Shown here piece after piece: positions 37,701 through 44,970 of a stretch of 64,000 nucleotides of DNA; position 1 is the stretch's first letter; the number at the start of each line of letters is the position of its first letter. A program made the translations under genes and the position numbers. Under the pieces are notes generated by a model. The model worked only from the letters and a program-made list of their open reading frames with translations. It was not told the DNA's origin and ran no database searches. This DNA is from Pseudarthrobacter oxydans. Its GTDB lineage: Bacteria; Actinomycetota; Actinomycetes; Actinomycetales; Micrococcaceae. Where the stretch lies: contig NZ_CP139438.1 of the NCBI RefSeq assembly GCF_034258515.1, forward strand, positions 2,294,001 through 2,358,000. The letters run 5' to 3'.

Positions 37701-37949
37701 TCGGCCATCATCACGCTGCTTGTGCTGATACCGCCCGCCTTCATGGGCGGCACGGTCGGCCAAGCCTTGATAGGGCCGATGCTGCTGATCCTGGCCGGTG
37801 GCCTGGTGACCACAACGCTCGTGGGGCTCTTCATCCTCCCGCTGCTCACCCTGTGGTTCGGTCCACGCACCGAGCCCGAAGAGTGGTCGGAAGTCTACGA
37901 ATCAGAACATCCAGTCATGTCGATGCCGGAAAAGGTGAAAGTATCATGA
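34776..37949 (+). CDS. RND-family efflux permease, CzcA/CusA-like (copy 1, divergent)
   Basis: A 1057-residue proton-driven RND permease of the heavy-metal-efflux-like type. TM1 is at about 13-33; a porter domain with PEFAPAQVEIQTEALGLSAAEVEQL follows; TM2-6 at about 350-510, a second porter domain, and TM8-12 at about 870-1030. In TM4 the usual VDD pair reads VGD (VIVGDIVEDI), so only the second Asp remains, and the usual EN two turns on reads ED. TM10 has AARN. It is the first gene of a four-gene run and overlaps the adaptor start as ATGA. RND pumps normally span two membranes in Gram-negative bacteria, so its role in an actinobacterium is open. Confidence 0.9.
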   Translation: MFGWVTRFSMQFRILVLAIAAGLITFGVVNIPHMAVDTMPEFAPAQVEIQTEALGLSAAEVEQLITAPMEADLLNGVAWLDEIRSKSVPGLSSIELVFEPGTDVLRARQLVAERMTQAHALPNVSSPPLIMQPMSSTSRVMMIKMNSTELSGIDMSVLARWKIKPRLIGIPGVANVSIWGQREQQLQVEVTPTQLRDKGITLEQLVKTTGNAVWVSPLSFLEASTPGTGGFVESPNQRLGIQHVLPIRTPADLAKVSVEEADPPVLLGDIAQVKEGHQPLIGDAVAGSGAGLMLVVEKFPGTNTLEVTRNVEAALKDMEPGLTGIQIDTSVFRPATGVQESVDSLGLSLLISLLIAVALFWLLFRSWRAAVIALVAIATTVTTAAVVLFAQNATLNIAILLGVLLGTSVIVGDIVEDIQAHRRLASGQDVAKPGTSPRSRISLIAKGIRTPLFHASLIMVVVLVPTLFLTGVGGSFFTPLFWSLALTLAAALIVGLSVTPVLAYFLLPPKTAPARELPAVGRAKAYYGRALDGIGPRKGLAVAVVVVVGMLGIVAGSQLTQNRQLVPTMPDRTLLVQWDTMAGTSNDEVQRVAAKAAEELRALPGVSGVGGHLGRAISADQVVGNSSAELWVSIDRGANFGETERAVREVVQGYPGIAHNVMNYSQQTIGDVRSSMEPDFAVRVFGTEMPVLRKKAEEVRQALQKINGVNNPTIDAPAVTPIVEVQVNLEAAQKAGIKPGDARRAAATLMQGIVVGNLFEQQKVFEVVIRGAVGVRDDLTSIRELLLDTPNGGHIQLGQIADVRMVPSEVVVQHDATSRRIDIVADISGRPLEDIQRDIQAAVQQIEFPLEYHAEIPTKYGELQAADTLVHGLGVAAALAVLLLLQTAVRSWKLAVATFLALPAAMSGAAVAAWFGSASLSWLSLTAFAAVLAIAARNAALLSARVDEIWRETAGASRTDVVLQAARDRVSPVLKSAIITLLVLIPPAFMGGTVGQALIGPMLLILAGGLVTTTLVGLFILPLLTLWFGPRTEPEEWSEVYESEHPVMSMPEKVKVS

Positions 37950-38395
37950 CCAGCAAAAGCCTCCTTCGGCGCCTGCCAGTCGCAGCTGCCGTCTGCGCCG
38001 CCCTGCTGTCTTCACTGCCGGCCTGCGCCCAGTCCACAGCGCAGGCGGAGTCTGCAGCCGAAGCGCCTGCCAAGGTGGAGAAGAACGCCACCACGGGAAT
38101 TGCACGCATAACGCTCAGCCAGCGGGCCATTGAACGGCTTGAACTGCTCACGGAGACCGTCAAGCCGGCGGATGGAGGCATCCTCCTCCCCTACGCTGCC
38201 CTGCTTTACGACGCCGAGGGGAAGACCTGGGTTTACGGGAACCCCGAACCACGGGTGTTTGAACGCCAGGCCGTCACCGTGACCAAAGTGGAGGCTGGTG
38301 TTGTCACCGCCAGCGCAGGTCCCGCAGTGGGTTCCCAAGTGGTGACCGTGGCCGCCGCTGAGTTGTTCGGCGCAGAGTTCGTCACGGGCAAATGA
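37946..38395 (+). CDS. miniature RND adaptor-like lipoprotein
   Basis: A 149-residue exported protein. A basic start (SKSLLRRL) and hydrophobic core end at SLPAC (Cys27), a plausible lipobox with an unusual Pro at -2. The mature part begins ITLSQRAIERLELLTETV, resembling the strand that opens the membrane-proximal domain of periplasmic adaptors, and jumps directly to LLPYAALLYDAEGKTWVY...VVTVAAAELFGAEF, resembling the C-terminal half of that domain. The lipoyl/barrel-sandwich and alpha-hairpin domains that would lie between are absent. It overlaps RND1 (ATGA) and is 1 nt from RND2, so all three are translationally coupled. Probably holds onto the outer face of the permeases. Confidence 0.72.
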   Translation: MTSKSLLRRLPVAAAVCAALLSSLPACAQSTAQAESAAEAPAKVEKNATTGIARITLSQRAIERLELLTETVKPADGGILLPYAALLYDAEGKTWVYGNPEPRVFERQAVTVTKVEAGVVTASAGPAVGSQVVTVAAAELFGAEFVTGK

Positions 38396-38396
38396 C

Positions 38397-41300
38397 ATGC
38401 GCCGGATAGTCGCCGCCAGCCTCCGCTTCAGATCCATCGTCATCGCGTTGGCGGCGGCTCTGATGATGGTTGGCGGCGCCCAGCTCAGCAACGCCTCAGT
38501 GGATGTCTTCCCTGAATTCGCGCCGCCAAAAGTCGAGGTCCAGACAGCATGCCTTGGCCTAACGGCCGCGGAGGTTGAAGAACTGGTATCGGTTCCCATG
38601 GAGGAGGCCTTCAACGGCATAGACGGCCTCGACCACATGCGCTCCAAGTCAGTCCCGCAGTTGTCCTCGATCGTCATGGAATTCGAGAACGGCACGGATC
38701 TGCTGACTGCACGCCAGCTGGTATCCGAACGGATGGCGACAGTCATTCCCACCCTGCCCACCTGGGCAGCCCCGCCGGTGATGCTGCAACCGCTGTCCTC
38801 CACCAGCCGGGTGATGAAGATCGGCCTGTCCTCCGACACGCGGTCCCTGATCGAGATGTCCATGATCTCCTACTGGAACATCAGGGCCCATCTGCTCCGC
38901 GTTCCGGGTGTGGCGAACGTGGCAATCTGGGGCGAACGCCTCCAGATGCTGCAGGTCCAGGCGGATCCCGCCAGGCTGGCGACCCACAAGGTCAGCCTGG
39001 AAACAGTGATGAATTCTACGGCCAATGCGCTGGATGCCGGGCTCCTCCATTACTCCTCGGGTGCCATGATCGGCACCGGCGGATCCCTGGACACGCCCAG
39101 CCAATCCATCGGAATCCGCCACGTCCAGCCCATCACCACCCCGGAAGACCTCGCCCAGGTGGCGCTGGAGGACCGGGAGGGGCAGCCACCACTGAAGCTG
39201 GGCGACGTGGCAAATGTCGTGGAGGACCACCAGCAGCTTATTGGTGACGCAGTGATCAACGGCGGCCCGGGCCTGATGCTGATCGTGGAGAAACTGCCGT
39301 GGGGAAACACCCTTGAAGTCACCCGGGGCGTTGAAGAGGCAATGAAGCAACTCGAACCCGGCCTGACCGGAATTGCCGTGGACACCACGATTTTCCGGCC
39401 GGCAACATTCATCGAGGAATCCCTCAATAACCTGGGCGTCGCCCTTCTCCTTGGCTGCCTGCTTGTCATCATGGTGTTGAGTGTCTTCCTCTTCCAGTGG
39501 CGGACGGCGCTGGTCAGCGTGCTGGCCATCCCCTTGTCGCTGGTGGCGGCTGCCCTTGTGCTCTATTGGACCGGCGGCACAGTCAACACCATGGTGCTTG
39601 CGGGGCTGGTGATTGCGGTCGGGGTGGTGGTGGACGATGCCATCATCGACGTCGAAAACATCGTCAGGCGCCTTCGGCACCACCGGGCAACCGGGGGCAC
39701 GGGAAGCACCGCGAGGGTTGTGGTCAACGCGTCCCTGGAGGTCCGGGGACCCATCGTTTATGCCACACTGATCATCGTCGCGGCCACGGTTCCGATCTTC
39801 TTCCTGGACGGGCTGACGGGGGCCTTCTTCCGGCCGCTGGCCACGGCCTACACGTTGGCAGTGTTCGCGTCGATGCTCGTGGCCCTTACGGTGACCCCCG
39901 CGTTGGCATACATCTTCCTCCGGAACGCCAAGCTGGAGGACAGGGATCCGCCCGTGGTCAGGGTCCTCAAGCGCTGGTACAGCAAGGCCCTCCGGCCCAT
40001 CGTCCGGCGGCCAATTCCCGGTTACCTCGCCTTGGCCGCCTTCGGCATGGTGGGCATAGTGGCGGCACCGTTGCTGGGCCAATCCCTGCTCCCTTCCTTC
40101 AAGGAACGCGATTTCCTCATGCACTGGCTTACCAAACCAGGTACGTCCAACGCCGAAGAAGTCCGGGTCAGCCAGCTGGCCTGCAAGGAACTCATGACCA
40201 TCCAGGGCGTGAACAACTGCGGATCCCACACCGGCCAGGCCTTCAACGCTGATGAAGTGGTGGGTGTCTACTTTGGTGAGAACTGGATCAGCGTAGACCC
40301 GGGCGTGGACTACGATTCCACGCTGAAGTCGGTCGAGTCTGTAGTGGCCGGCTACCCCGGTATCCAAAGGGACGTGCAGACCTACCTCAAGGAACGCATC
40401 CGTGAGGTGCTGACGGGGACCGGCTATGCCGTCGTCGTCCGCGTCTACGGCGACGACCTTTCGATACTTCGCCAGGAAGCCGACAAGATCAAGGAGATCC
40501 TCGGCGGCATTGACGGGGCCATCGGTGCCAAGGTCGCGCTCCAGTCCAACATTCCGCAGATTGATGTGGAGGTGAACCTGGACGCAGCGAACCGCTACGG
40601 ACTGAAGCCGGGCGATGTGCGCCGGGCGGCGGCCACCATGGTGGCCGGCGAAGAGGTCGGCGACATCTACCGTGACGGCAAAGCCTACGACGTCCAGGTC
40701 TGGAGCCCGCCGGAGGTCCGGACGAGCGTCACAAGCATAGAGAACCTCGTGCTGGATACGCCGTCCGGGCAGAAGATCCGGTTGGCTGACGTGGCGGCCG
40801 TTTCGGTCAAGCCGACACCCAACGTCGTTGAACGTTCCGAAGGGTCAAGGCGCATCGATGTCAGCGCCAACGTCAAGGAAGGCGACCTGGCCAAGGTGGT
40901 GGAGAAGCTGCAGGACGGCATGAAATCAGTCCAGTTCCCGGTCGGCTACAGCGCCGTTGTCCTCGGCGAATACGCGGAACGGCAGGCCGCATCGCAGCGC
41001 CTGATGCTCTACTCCATCGTCGCACTCATCGTTGTCTACCTTCTCCTGCAGGCTGCTTTCAGGAGCTGGCGGCTTGCCACCCTGGCCATCCTGACCCTCC
41101 CGGTGGCGCTTGTGGGCGGGGTGATCGCTGCGCACCTCAGCGGCGGAATCCTGTCCCTGGGTTCCCTGGTCGGCTTCCTGACGCTGATGGGGATCGCGGC
41201 ACGCAACGGCATCCTGCTCATCAACCACTGCCAGCACCTTGAACAGTTCGAAGGCGTCCCCTTCGGACCGGAGCTGGTGCTTCGGGGGGCTGCAGAGCGG

Positions 41301-41537
41301 TTGTCGCCGATCCTGATGACCACGCTGGCCACCGCGCTGGCCCTGGTGCCGCTCGTTGTCATGGGCAACATCCCGGGCCACGAGATCGAGCATCCGATGG
41401 CGGTGGTGATCCTGGGCGGGCTCGTCACGTCGACGTTGGTCAACCTGTTCATCGTCCCCTCGCTGTACCTCCGCTTCGCCAAGGGCGGCCGCGGTCGGCG
41501 CAGCACCCCCGAACTGCAGCCGGCCCCTGCGGTGTAG
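38397..41537 (+). CDS. RND-family efflux permease, CzcA/CusA-like (copy 2, canonical)
   Basis: A 1046-residue RND permease homologous to the first. It opens MRRIVAASLRFRSIVIALAA with TM1, then DVFPEFAPPKVEVQT. TM4 carries the canonical proton-relay motif VVVDDAIIDVENIVRR, and TM10 reads GIAARNGILLINH. The porter domains contain PGVANVAIWGERLQML and PSFKERDFLMHWLTKPGTSN. The C-terminus is a short hydrophilic tail after IVPSLYLRF. Together with copy 1 it could form a mixed trimer, as MdtB-MdtC does; that is inference. Substrate unknown; similarity to metal-type RND pumps is only general. The start ATG is 1 nt after the adaptor stop. Confidence 0.92.
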   Translation: MRRIVAASLRFRSIVIALAAALMMVGGAQLSNASVDVFPEFAPPKVEVQTACLGLTAAEVEELVSVPMEEAFNGIDGLDHMRSKSVPQLSSIVMEFENGTDLLTARQLVSERMATVIPTLPTWAAPPVMLQPLSSTSRVMKIGLSSDTRSLIEMSMISYWNIRAHLLRVPGVANVAIWGERLQMLQVQADPARLATHKVSLETVMNSTANALDAGLLHYSSGAMIGTGGSLDTPSQSIGIRHVQPITTPEDLAQVALEDREGQPPLKLGDVANVVEDHQQLIGDAVINGGPGLMLIVEKLPWGNTLEVTRGVEEAMKQLEPGLTGIAVDTTIFRPATFIEESLNNLGVALLLGCLLVIMVLSVFLFQWRTALVSVLAIPLSLVAAALVLYWTGGTVNTMVLAGLVIAVGVVVDDAIIDVENIVRRLRHHRATGGTGSTARVVVNASLEVRGPIVYATLIIVAATVPIFFLDGLTGAFFRPLATAYTLAVFASMLVALTVTPALAYIFLRNAKLEDRDPPVVRVLKRWYSKALRPIVRRPIPGYLALAAFGMVGIVAAPLLGQSLLPSFKERDFLMHWLTKPGTSNAEEVRVSQLACKELMTIQGVNNCGSHTGQAFNADEVVGVYFGENWISVDPGVDYDSTLKSVESVVAGYPGIQRDVQTYLKERIREVLTGTGYAVVVRVYGDDLSILRQEADKIKEILGGIDGAIGAKVALQSNIPQIDVEVNLDAANRYGLKPGDVRRAAATMVAGEEVGDIYRDGKAYDVQVWSPPEVRTSVTSIENLVLDTPSGQKIRLADVAAVSVKPTPNVVERSEGSRRIDVSANVKEGDLAKVVEKLQDGMKSVQFPVGYSAVVLGEYAERQAASQRLMLYSIVALIVVYLLLQAAFRSWRLATLAILTLPVALVGGVIAAHLSGGILSLGSLVGFLTLMGIAARNGILLINHCQHLEQFEGVPFGPELVLRGAAERLSPILMTTLATALALVPLVVMGNIPGHEIEHPMAVVILGGLVTSTLVNLFIVPSLYLRFAKGGRGRRSTPELQPAPAV

Positions 41538-41568
41538 TCCTCTTCCAACCAGTATGAAAGGCACTGAG

Positions 41569-42465
41569 ATGACGCTTTTGGCACGCCGCCTCACAGCATA
41601 CGGGTCCGCGCTGCTGCTGGCCTTCGGGTCGCTGACGGTGGTCTCGGCACCAACGGCGGCCGCGCCGGCAGCCGAAGAACTCTGCGGCGAAGGGTCCGCG
41701 ATTAATTTCGACCGGTCCGCCTTCCCGGAATATCCGCGGATCGACAACAAGTGGTTCCCCCTCAAGCCGGGCATGCAGTTCACCACGGTGGGCACCGTGA
41801 CATCGGCTGACGGCGTACAGGCGCACAAGGTGGTCCATACGGTCACCGGCCTGACGAAGGTAATCGACGGCGTGACCACCCGTGTGATGTGGGACCGTGA
41901 CTACTCTGACGGTGAACTGGTGGAGTCCGAACTGGCCTTCTTTGCCCAGACCCGTGCCGGGGATGTGTGGCTGTTTGGCGAATACCCTGAGGAATACGAA
42001 AACGGCGAGTTCGTGGGCGCCCCAAGCACCTTCATCAGCGGGCTCGCCAAGGCACAGGCGGGCATCGCCATGCAGGCAAAGCCCGAGACGGGCACGGCCT
42101 CCTACGTCCAGGCCTACGCACCCAAGGTTGATTTCCTCGACTGCGGGACGGTGTTCAAGACAAACCAGGAAGTCTGCGTTCCCACCGGGTGCTACGACGA
42201 CGTCCTGGTGATCGACGAATACAACCCCCTGGAACCGCCCGAGGCCGGACACCAGCGGAAGTTCTACTCACCCGGAACCGGGCTGATAAAGGTCACGGCC
42301 GTTGGCGGTGAAGACCAGGAATTCATGGATCTGGTGAAAGTGCGGAAATTGAACGCCGAGAAGTTCGCGGCCGTCAACGCGCAGGCCCTGGAACTGGACG
42401 AAAGGGGATACGAGGTCAGCCGGAGCGTCTATGCCAAGACGCCGCGGGCCGAACTCAACTACTGA
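41569..42465 (+). CDS. secreted protein of unknown function
   Basis: A 298-residue protein with a clear signal peptide (basic MTLLARR, hydrophobic core, APTAAAPAAE cleavage region near residue 30). The mature part contains IDNKWFPLKPGMQF, a beta-rich stretch with VMWDRDYSDGELVE, the segment DVWLFGEYPEEYENGEF, and two later cysteine pairs (LDCGTVF, VCVPTGC). This pattern resembles a family of uncharacterised secreted actinobacterial proteins I recall, but I cannot name it. The ATG at 41569 is preferred (AAAGG 7 nt upstream) over one five codons earlier. It lies 31 nt after RND2 and is probably its operon partner. Confidence 0.75.
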   Translation: MTLLARRLTAYGSALLLAFGSLTVVSAPTAAAPAAEELCGEGSAINFDRSAFPEYPRIDNKWFPLKPGMQFTTVGTVTSADGVQAHKVVHTVTGLTKVIDGVTTRVMWDRDYSDGELVESELAFFAQTRAGDVWLFGEYPEEYENGEFVGAPSTFISGLAKAQAGIAMQAKPETGTASYVQAYAPKVDFLDCGTVFKTNQEVCVPTGCYDDVLVIDEYNPLEPPEAGHQRKFYSPGTGLIKVTAVGGEDQEFMDLVKVRKLNAEKFAAVNAQALELDERGYEVSRSVYAKTPRAELNY

Positions 42466-42503
42466 GAGGCAGAGGAAGTTCCTGGCCGGCATGAAGCCGA
42501 CGC

Positions 42504-42539
42504 AAGAAGGAGGGCGGCACCCGTGCCGCCCTCCTTCTT
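42504..42539. terminator. bidirectional terminator between the secreted protein gene and glpK
   Basis: A perfect 16-bp stem (AAGAAGGAGGGCGGCA, complement at 42524-42539) with a 4-nt loop lies between convergent genes, with a TTCTTC-type end on the plus strand and the mirror on the minus strand. Confidence 0.85.
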
Positions 42540-42564
42540 CGCCATCCGCTGCCGGCAGGGGCGC

Positions 42565-44079
42565 CTAGCGCACGTCCTCGTCAACCCAGTCCATGGACTT
42601 GGTGACGGCCTTCTTCCAAAGCCGCATCTGCCGGTCCTGCTCCGCCTGGTCCAGCTGCGGTTCCCAGCGCTTGTCCTCGGACCAGTTGGCCGAGCACTCC
42701 CCCAGGTCCTTCCAGAACCCGACGGCAAGGCCGGCGGCGTAGGCGGCACCCAGCGCGGTTGTCTCCACTACCTTTGGCCGGATGACGGGGACGCCCAGGA
42801 TGTCCGCCTGGAACTGCATCAGCGCATCATTGGCCACCATGCCGCCGTCGACCTTCAGCTCGGTCAGCGGAACGCCGGAGTCCGCGTTCACAGCGTCCAG
42901 GACCTCCCGCGTCTGGAAGGCGGTGGCCTCCAGCGCGGCACGCGCGATGTGGTTCCTGTTGACGAACCTGGTCAGTCCCACGATGGCGCCGCGCGCATCG
43001 GACCGCCAGTAGGGTGCGAAGAGACCCGAGAAGGCCGGCACGATGTACACGCCGCCGTTGTCCTTCACGGACGCAGCCAGGGTTTCCACCTCGGGTGCGC
43101 TGCTGATCAGGCCCAGGTTGTCACGCAGCCACTGGATGAGCGAGCCGGTGACGGCGATGGAACCTTCCAGGGCGTAGTGCGGTGCAGCGTCACCGAGTTT
43201 GTAGCCCACCGTCGTCAGCAGCCCGTTCTTGGAGTGGACGATTTCCTCGCCGGTGTTGAAGATCAGGAAGCAGCCCGTGCCGTACGTGTTCTTGGCCTCG
43301 CCTGCCTCGAAGGCCGCCTGGCCGAACGTGGCGGCCTGCTGGTCCCCGAGGATCCCGGCAACGGGAACCTCCCGCAGGAGTTGGGAGGTGTGCACGGTGC
43401 CGTACACCTCCGAGGAGGACTTAATCTCGGGCATCATCGTCCGGGGAACACCGAAGATGCCAAGGATCTCCTCATCCCACTGCAGGGTATCCAGGTCCAT
43501 GAACAGCGTGCGGGAGGCGTTGGTGACGTCCGTGACGTGAACCCCGCCGTCCACTCCGCCGGTCAGGTTCCACAGGACCCAAGAGTCGGTGTTGCCAAAG
43601 ACCAGGTCGCCGGCCTCAGCCCTGGCGCGGGCGCCCTCCACGTTGTCCAGGATCCACTTGATCTTTGTTCCGGAGAAGTACGTGGCCAGCGGGAGGCCCA
43701 CTTTTTGCTTGAAGCGGTCCGGCCCGCCATCCTTGGCCAGCTCGTCCACGATGTCCTGGGTGCGGGTATCCTGCCAGACGATGGCGTTGTAGACGGCCTC
43801 ACCGGTGGTCTTGTCCCACACCACCGCAGTTTCACGCTGGTTGGTGATGCCGACGGCGGCAATATCGTGCCGTGTCAGGTTCGCCTTCGACAGCGCTGAG
43901 GCAATGACCTCCCGGGTGTTGTTCCAGATTTCGGCCGGGTTGTGCTCCACCCAGCCGGCCTGCGGGAAGATCTGTTCGTGCTCCATCTGCCCGGAGGACA
44001 CGATGCTCCCGCTGTGGTCGAAGACGATGGCACGGGTGCTGGTGGTTCCCTGGTCGATGGCGATTACGTACTGGTTCAT
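42565..44079 (-). CDS. glpK: glycerol kinase
   Basis: Phosphorylates glycerol to sn-glycerol 3-phosphate with ATP in the cytosol. 504 residues, the normal FGGY-family length. Landmarks: [12 protein letters not shown] (phosphate loop near the N-terminus), [21 protein letters not shown], and the C-terminal [19 protein letters not shown] at 44079 has AAGGA 8 nt upstream; the open frame upstream of it is not homologous. It is the last gene of glpD-glpF-glpK. Confidence 0.97.
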   Translation of the reverse strand: MNQYVIAIDQGTTSTRAIVFDHSGSIVSSGQMEHEQIFPQAGWVEHNPAEIWNNTREVIASALSKANLTRHDIAAVGITNQRETAVVWDKTTGEAVYNAIVWQDTRTQDIVDELAKDGGPDRFKQKVGLPLATYFSGTKIKWILDNVEGARARAEAGDLVFGNTDSWVLWNLTGGVDGGVHVTDVTNASRTLFMDLDTLQWDEEILGIFGVPRTMMPEIKSSSEVYGTVHTSQLLREVPVAGILGDQQAATFGQAAFEAGEAKNTYGTGCFLIFNTGEEIVHSKNGLLTTVGYKLGDAAPHYALEGSIAVTGSLIQWLRDNLGLISSAPEVETLAASVKDNGGVYIVPAFSGLFAPYWRSDARGAIVGLTRFVNRNHIARAALEATAFQTREVLDAVNADSGVPLTELKVDGGMVANDALMQFQADILGVPVIRPKVVETTALGAAYAAGLAVGFWKDLGECSANWSEDKRWEPQLDQAEQDRQMRLWKKAVTKSMDWVDEDVR

Positions 44080-44128
44080 GGTTGACGTCCTTGTCTGTAA
44101 TGGAGTTGAGCAGTGGTTGGGTAGGGGG

Positions 44129-44878
44129 TCAGGAGGCGGCAGTGACGATGATGGGGGCAATCCTGGCGACGATGCCGCCAAGGGCGCCGCCAACCAGCGG
44201 GCCTACCACCGGAATCCAGGAATAGCCCCAGTCGCTCGAGCCCTTGCCCTTGATGGGGAGCAGGGCATGGGCAATGCGTGGACCGAGGTCGCGGGCAGGG
44301 TTGATGGCGTAGCCGGTGGGGCCGCCCAGGGAGACGCCGATGCCGACGACGAGGAGTGCGACAGCCAGCGGGCCCAGGCCGGAGGGGGTCCCGCCGAACG
44401 TCAGGATGACAAACACCAGGACGAAGGTGCCGATGATTTCGGTCACCAGGTTCCAGGAACTGGAGCGGATGGCCGGTCCGGTGGAGAAGACGGCAAGCTT
44501 GCTGGCAACCTCCTCTTCAGCGTCAAAGTGCTGTTTGTAGGCGAGCCAGCACACCACGGCGCCGAGGAAGGCGCCGAGCATCTCGCCGCCGAAGTACGTC
44601 AGGGTGGAAGCGAAATCCACCGGTACATCCGGCGCGTATTCGGCCTTTCCGTTAATCAGCAGCCCCAAGGTCACGGCAGGATTCAGGTGCGCCCCGGACT
44701 TTGCGGCCACGAAGACGCCCGCGAAGACAGCGATGCCCCATCCCCAGGTGACCATCAGGAACCCGCCGCTGTTGCCCTTTGTCCCCCTCAGGGCAACGTT
44801 GGCGACGACGCCGCAACCCAGAAGGGTCAGCATCGCCGTTCCGAATACTTCGGAAAGGAAAACTATTCCAAGAGACAT
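44129..44878 (-). CDS. glpF: glycerol facilitator (aquaglyceroporin)
   Basis: Six-helix MIP channel that lets glycerol diffuse in. 249 residues with both half-helix motifs, HLNPAVTLG and [13 protein letters not shown]; the Asp after the second NPAR is typical of glycerol facilitators rather than water channels. ATG start with AAAGGAG 7 nt upstream. It stands 49 nt before glpK and 92 nt after glpD, with two hairpins in the latter gap. Confidence 0.96.
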   Translation of the reverse strand: MSLGIVFLSEVFGTAMLTLLGCGVVANVALRGTKGNSGGFLMVTWGWGIAVFAGVFVAAKSGAHLNPAVTLGLLINGKAEYAPDVPVDFASTLTYFGGEMLGAFLGAVVCWLAYKQHFDAEEEVASKLAVFSTGPAIRSSSWNLVTEIIGTFVLVFVILTFGGTPSGLGPLAVALLVVGIGVSLGGPTGYAINPARDLGPRIAHALLPIKGKGSSDWGYSWIPVVGPLVGGALGGIVARIAPIIVTAAS

Positions 44879-44905
44879 CTTTGACTCCTTTTATTTTCAG
44901 ATGGA

Positions 44906-44928
44906 GGTCCTTCGCGGGTTGAAGGACC
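44906..44928 (-). repeat. GGTCCTTC/GAAGGACC hairpin in the glpD-glpF gap
   Basis: A perfect 8-bp inverted repeat with a 7-nt loop, just upstream of the glpF Shine-Dalgarno sequence. It could protect the glpFK message or act as an operator. Confidence 0.45.
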
Positions 44929-44932
44929 GTGT

Positions 44933-44958
44933 GGCCGGGGCGGGTTGCCGCCCCGGCC
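44933..44958 (-). terminator. glpD: GC-rich hairpin after glpD
   Basis: A perfect 11-bp stem (GGCCGGGGCGG and complement) with a GTTG loop lies 12 nt after the glpD stop. There is no T-tract; it may be a partial terminator that lowers glpFK relative to glpD. Confidence 0.55.
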
Positions 44959-44970
44959 GACAGCCGGGCC

